NCBI GenBank assembly: GCA_015057055.1 | Contig: SVFE01000022.1 | Span: 1 to 37,787 of the forward strand | From: Lachnospiraceae bacterium | GTDB lineage: Bacteria > Bacillota > Clostridia > Lachnospirales > Lachnospiraceae | Direction: 5' to 3' | Length of the DNA: 37,787 nt | Shown here: positions 34,488-37,787 of the stretch, piece by piece | How the letters are laid out: every line of letters begins with the position of its first letter | Position numbering within the stretch: position 1 is the stretch's first letter | The notes under the pieces: generated by a model | The model's database searches: none | The model's input: the letters and a program-made list of their open reading frames with translations, nothing else | What the model was told of the DNA's origin: nothing | Position numbers and translations under genes: made by a program

Positions 34488-35555
34488 ATGGCTTATAAAA
34501 TGTTAATTATCAATCCCGGTTCTACTTCTACCAAAATCGGTGTATTTGAAGATGAAACATTATTATTTGAAGAAACTCTCCGTCATACCACGGAAGAGAT
34601 TTCTGCATATGCTACGATTGTAGATCAGAAAGATTTCAGAAAAGGAATCATTACAGAATTTTTGGCAAGCAAAGGCGTAGAACTTAAGGATATCAATGTG
34701 GTTGTAGGGCGCGGAGGAATGTTGAAGCCCATTCCCGGCGGTACTTATCCGGTATCGGATGCGCTTTTGGAAGATTTGAAAATCGGAAAACAGGGACAGC
34801 ATGCGTCCAACCTCGGCGGAATTTTGGCTAGAGAAATCGGTGATGAAATCGGTGCACCTTCCTTTATCGTTGACCCGGTGGTTGTAGATGAAATGGAAGA
34901 AGTTGCGAGATTTTCCGGTGTGCCTGAACTTCCCAGAACCAGCGTTTTCCACGCATTGAACCAGAAAGCGGTTGCGAAAAGATATGCGAAGGAAATCGGT
35001 AAGAACTACGAAGATTTGAATCTTATTGTTGTACATATGGGCGGCGGTGTTTCCGTAGGTGCTCACAAGAACGGACGGGTCGTTGATGTATTTAATGCAT
35101 TGGACGGCGACGGTGCCTTCTCTCCGGAAAGAGCGGGAGCAGTACCTCCCGGAGCATTGGTGAAAATGTGCTTCTCCGGAAAGTACACAGAAAAAGAAGT
35201 ATATAAGAAATTGGTTGGCGGCGGCGGATTTAATGCATACGCAGGAACCAATGATGCCAGAGTGGTAGAAAACAAGGTAATGGAAGGGGATAAGGAAGCA
35301 GAACTTCTTTATACCGCATTTATCTATCAGGTATGTAAAAATATCGGTGCGCAGGCAGCAGTACTAGAAGGAAAGGTAGACCAGATTGTGGTAACCGGCG
35401 GTATTGCATATTCAAAATTGGTGGTTGCGGAATTCACCAAGAGAATCGGCTGGATTGCGCCTATGACAGTATATCCCGGAGAGGATGAACTTCTTGCGCT
35501 TGCGCAGGGAGCACTTCGTGTTATGAACGGCGAAGAAAAAGCAATGGAATACTAA
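34488..35555 (+). CDS. buk: Butyrate kinase
   Basis: Makes butyrate and ATP from butyryl phosphate, the energy-yielding last step. The 355-residue ASKHA-fold kinase has [17 protein letters not shown] at the start, [53 protein letters not shown] and [14 protein letters not shown], all family signatures. ATG at 34488 is preferred over ATG at 34476, which lies too near AAAGGA; GGTGAATAAA before 34488 mirrors the etfA start context. 27 bp after ptb and followed by a hairpin, so ptb-buk is a two-gene unit. Confidence 0.96.
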   Translation: MAYKMLIINPGSTSTKIGVFEDETLLFEETLRHTTEEISAYATIVDQKDFRKGIITEFLASKGVELKDINVVVGRGGMLKPIPGGTYPVSDALLEDLKIGKQGQHASNLGGILAREIGDEIGAPSFIVDPVVVDEMEEVARFSGVPELPRTSVFHALNQKAVAKRYAKEIGKNYEDLNLIVVHMGGGVSVGAHKNGRVVDVFNALDGDGAFSPERAGAVPPGALVKMCFSGKYTEKEVYKKLVGGGGFNAYAGTNDARVVENKVMEGDKEAELLYTAFIYQVCKNIGAQAAVLEGKVDQIVVTGGIAYSKLVVAEFTKRIGWIAPMTVYPGEDELLALAQGALRVMNGEEKAMEY

Positions 35556-35565
35556 TCAGAAACTC

Positions 35566-35600
35566 AAGAGGCCGGCGAAAGACCGGCTTCTTGTATTTGG
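35566..35600 (+). terminator. Terminator of ptb-buk
   Basis: AAGAGGCCGG (35566-35575) pairs with CCGGCTTCTT (35583-35592) around CGAAAGA, followed by GTATTT. The T-run is short and leads into the Shine-Dalgarno site of the next gene, so some readthrough is likely. Confidence 0.7.
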
Positions 35601-35608
35601 GAGAATGT

Positions 35609-37051
35609 ATGGTTTATTTGGAATTGGGACTGGTAATCGTAGGTATTATCGTTCTGGATTTGATAAAAGTGATAGACCTGGCAAAAATCAGCGGTTTCCT
35701 ATTTTCCGGTATACTGTTTCCGCATATGGTGTTGCTTTTGGCAGCGGTGCGGCTTTATCCGGGTAAGGACCTGCCGATGGCCGGTTTTGTGGCGCTTGTG
35801 GTGGTTGCAGCAATTGGTTTTTTGTATTATTTTTGGCGTCTGCACATTGTACCCTTCCGAGACAGTAAATGTCCTAACCACCGGATTACGGCGGTATACG
35901 GAGGCCGAAGCCTGATTCTTTTGGGATTTTGGGGATTGGTTACCCAGGGAGTGTTGTATTTGCTTCTTTGGCAGGAGACGGCGGTATGGCGCGGCGAGGA
36001 AACGATGCGGATTCTCTTTTTTGCGGATGCAGCGGTATGCGTAGTGACGTTGCTTGGGTTTCTTGCCAACGGAGTCATCCGTGTTCTATGCAGCAGCAGA
36101 CAGCTGGGGATTTTGCGACGAGTATTGATTCTTTTGTTCTTTTGGGCGCCGGTTATAAATTTCTGGATTTTGCCGTATCTATGTAAGGTGGCAAGGGAAG
36201 AATACGACTACGCCTGTTGTCGGTTTGAAACCAGGCTAGAACGAGCACCTTCCAAAGTATGCGAGACAAAGTACCCTATTGTAATGGTGCACGGCGTAGG
36301 ATTTCGGGATATGCGCTGGTTTAATTACTGGGGCAGAATTCCCAGGGAACTGGTGGAAAATGGTGCCACGATTTATTACGGACACCAGGAGGGCTGGGCG
36401 GTTATGGAGGATAATGCCGCCATAATCAAAGAAAAAATAGAAGCGATTTTGGAAGAAACCAAGTGTGAAAAAGTAAATATTATCGCTCATTCCAAGGGCG
36501 GTTTGGATTCCAGATACTGTATCAGCGCATTGGGAATGGCAGATAAGGTGGCTTCGCTTACAACCGTATGCACACCCCACCGGGGCTCCAAAATGGTACC
36601 TTTTCTTCGGAAACTGCCGGAATGGTTATTCCGTTTTGTGTGTTTGTGTATTGATGATATGTTTCGATTGTATGGGGATAAAAGACCTGATACCTATCAT
36701 ACGGCGTTGCAGCTTTCTCCGGAATTTTGTGAAGAATTTAACGAAAAATGCAAGGATGCTCCCCAGGTCTATTACCAGAGTTTTACATCGGTTATGCGCC
36801 GCGGTTACGGGAACTCCCTGCTTGGAATTCCCTATCTTGTAATGAAAAAAATATCGGGACCGAATAATGACGGACTTGTGGAGGAAGAATCTGCTAAGTG
36901 GGGACATTATAAGGGGGCGTTCTGCCCGGGCGGCTGGAGAGGCGTTTCCCACGGGGATATGATTGATTTACACCGCAAGGATTACAAGGGCTTTGACGTG
37001 ATTGAAGTTTATGTAGAAATTGTGAAAGAACTGAAGGCAATGGGATTCTAG
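35609..37051 (+). CDS. Membrane-anchored alpha/beta hydrolase, lipase-like
   Basis: A 480-residue protein. The first 195 residues hold about six hydrophobic segments (near 5-20, 26-48, 57-80, 101-122, 134-160 and 170-192). The rest is an alpha/beta hydrolase resembling true lipases: MVHGVGFRDMRWFNYWGRIP forms the oxyanion region, the nucleophile is Ser295 in AHSKGGLDSR, the likely acid is Asp421 in NNDGLVEEESAKWG and the base His448 in VSHGDMID. NDGLV and the HGVGF start are features of family I lipases. The substrate is unknown; a membrane lipid or imported ester is possible. An N-terminal membrane domain is unusual for this family. ATG at 35609 follows TGGGAGA. Confidence 0.82.
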   Translation: MVYLELGLVIVGIIVLDLIKVIDLAKISGFLFSGILFPHMVLLLAAVRLYPGKDLPMAGFVALVVVAAIGFLYYFWRLHIVPFRDSKCPNHRITAVYGGRSLILLGFWGLVTQGVLYLLLWQETAVWRGEETMRILFFADAAVCVVTLLGFLANGVIRVLCSSRQLGILRRVLILLFFWAPVINFWILPYLCKVAREEYDYACCRFETRLERAPSKVCETKYPIVMVHGVGFRDMRWFNYWGRIPRELVENGATIYYGHQEGWAVMEDNAAIIKEKIEAILEETKCEKVNIIAHSKGGLDSRYCISALGMADKVASLTTVCTPHRGSKMVPFLRKLPEWLFRFVCLCIDDMFRLYGDKRPDTYHTALQLSPEFCEEFNEKCKDAPQVYYQSFTSVMRRGYGNSLLGIPYLVMKKISGPNNDGLVEEESAKWGHYKGAFCPGGWRGVSHGDMIDLHRKDYKGFDVIEVYVEIVKELKAMGF

Positions 37052-37052
37052 G

Positions 37053-37081
37053 TTGATAATATCGGTCAAATCTGTTAAAAT
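37053..37081 (+). promoter_or_regulatory. Promoter of secA
   Basis: TTGATA (37053-37058) and TAAAAT (37076-37081) are 17 bp apart, directly after the stop of the lipase-like gene, leaving a leader of about 62 bases. Confidence 0.6.
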
Positions 37082-37149
37082 AAACGATATGTGTTTTCTT
37101 TTTGAAAACAATAAGGAATAGGTGTAAAGAAAGGTGAGGTTAGGTATTT

Positions 37150-37787
37150 ATGTCATTCTTTGATAAGATATTTGGAACTCACAGTGAGCGGGAAATTAAA
37201 CGAATTAATTCACTGGTAGATAAAATAGAAGAACTGCGTCCTGAAATGCAGAAACTCAGTGACGAAGAACTTCGCGGAAAAACAGCAGAATATAAGAAGC
37301 GTCTGGCAGAAGGTGAGACATTGGATGATCTTCTTCCGGAAGCATTTGCTACGGTTCGTGAAGCGGCAAAACGTGTTCTTAATATGGAACATTACCGCGT
37401 GCAGCTTATCGGCGGAATCGTGCTTCACCAGGGCCGTATTGCGGAAATGAAAACCGGTGAAGGTAAGACTTTGGTATCTACCTGTCCGGCGTATCTGAAT
37501 GCGTTGTCCGGCGAAGGCGTCCATGTGGTAACGGTAAACGAATACCTTGCAAAACGAGATGCGGAATGGATGGGACAGGTGCATGAATTCCTGGGCCTTA
37601 AGGTTGGTGTGATTTTTAATGCCATGAAGCCGGAGGAGAGAAGAGCGGCATATCAGTGCGATATTACCTATGTGACCAATAACGAACTCGGATTTGATTA
37701 TTTGCGTGACAATATGGTGATTTACAAGGAACAGCTGGTTCTTAGAAAACTCCATTATGCAATTATAGATGAGGTAGACTCGGTTTT
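37150..37787 (+). CDS. secA: Preprotein translocase ATPase SecA, N-terminal part, cut by window edge
   Basis: Motor that drives unfolded proteins through SecYEG. The first 212 residues are visible and run off the window. [19 protein letters not shown] is the usual N-terminus; [16 protein letters not shown] holds Walker A (MKTGEGKT), followed by [31 protein letters not shown] and IIDEVDS with the DEAD-like Walker B start. ATG at 37150 follows AAGGTGAGG. It has its own promoter. In many Firmicutes hpf-secA-prfB are adjacent; here hpf is at 12.6 kb. Confidence 0.97.
   Translation, partial: MSFFDKIFGTHSEREIKRINSLVDKIEELRPEMQKLSDEELRGKTAEYKKRLAEGETLDDLLPEAFATVREAAKRVLNMEHYRVQLIGGIVLHQGRIAEMKTGEGKTLVSTCPAYLNALSGEGVHVVTVNEYLAKRDAEWMGQVHEFLGLKVGVIFNAMKPEERRAAYQCDITYVTNNELGFDYLRDNMVIYKEQLVLRKLHYAIIDEVDSV

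Overview
The window looks like a chromosomal segment of a butyrate-forming, Gram-positive anaerobe of the Clostridia, most likely family Lachnospiraceae. The reasons are the thl-crt-hbd-bcd-etfB-etfA cluster, the ptb-buk pair, a fabK-type fatty acid operon with a fused accD-accA gene, long-form HPF, strong Shine-Dalgarno sites and moderate GC. This is inferred from gene content; no rRNA or other taxonomic marker is present. The window carries 31 intact or edge-cut protein genes and one pseudogene. I saw no tRNA, rRNA, CRISPR array, insertion sequence or prophage.

Layout. 1-3.6 kb: the end of a sodium-dependent transporter, convergent purC, and a three-domain glucose-type PTS permease. 3.9-8.7 kb: two c-di-GMP genes 18 bp apart, a membrane diguanylate cyclase and a 1248-residue protein that joins a LacI-like ligand domain, a degenerate GGDEF, an intact EAL and a C-terminal glycine-rich repeat domain. 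8.8-12 kb: an SDR reductase divergent from thioredoxin reductase, then a secreted NlpC/P60 hydrolase. 12.0-12.6 kb: a non-coding stretch with a collapsed pnuC remnant and a dense cluster of DnaA boxes, then hpf. 13.2-21.3 kb: acpP-fabK-fabD-fabG-fabF-fabZ-accDA-fabH and a FabT-like MarR regulator, with three FabT-like palindromes exactly 16 bp apart in the acpP leader. 21.3-27.5 kb: the acetyl-CoA to butyryl-CoA operon. 27.6-29.7 kb: a lipoprotein and a convergent membrane protein of unknown function. 29.9-33.4 kb: an SbcD/SbcC-like nuclease-ATPase pair. 33.4-35.6 kb: ptb-buk. 35.6-37.1 kb: a membrane-anchored lipase-like protein. 37.15 kb to the edge: the start of secA.

How it fits together. 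Glucose enters through the PTS. Acetyl-CoA can then go to membrane lipid (fab operon, which supplies AccD/AccA but not AccB/AccC) or to butyrate. Thl, Hbd, Crt and Bcd/EtfAB build butyryl-CoA, and Ptb/Buk convert it to butyrate with ATP gain. The full route is encoded within about 14 kb. The fab genes are probably feedback-controlled by the MarR protein at the end of their own operon.

The least ordinary items are the LacI-like/GGDEF/EAL/repeat fusion, the DnaA-box cluster away from dnaA, the evenly spaced operator array before acpP, the internally deleted pnuC, and a zinc-hook-less SbcC relative. All coordinates, motifs and repeats were read by eye. Family assignments rest on remembered motifs and were not checked by database search.
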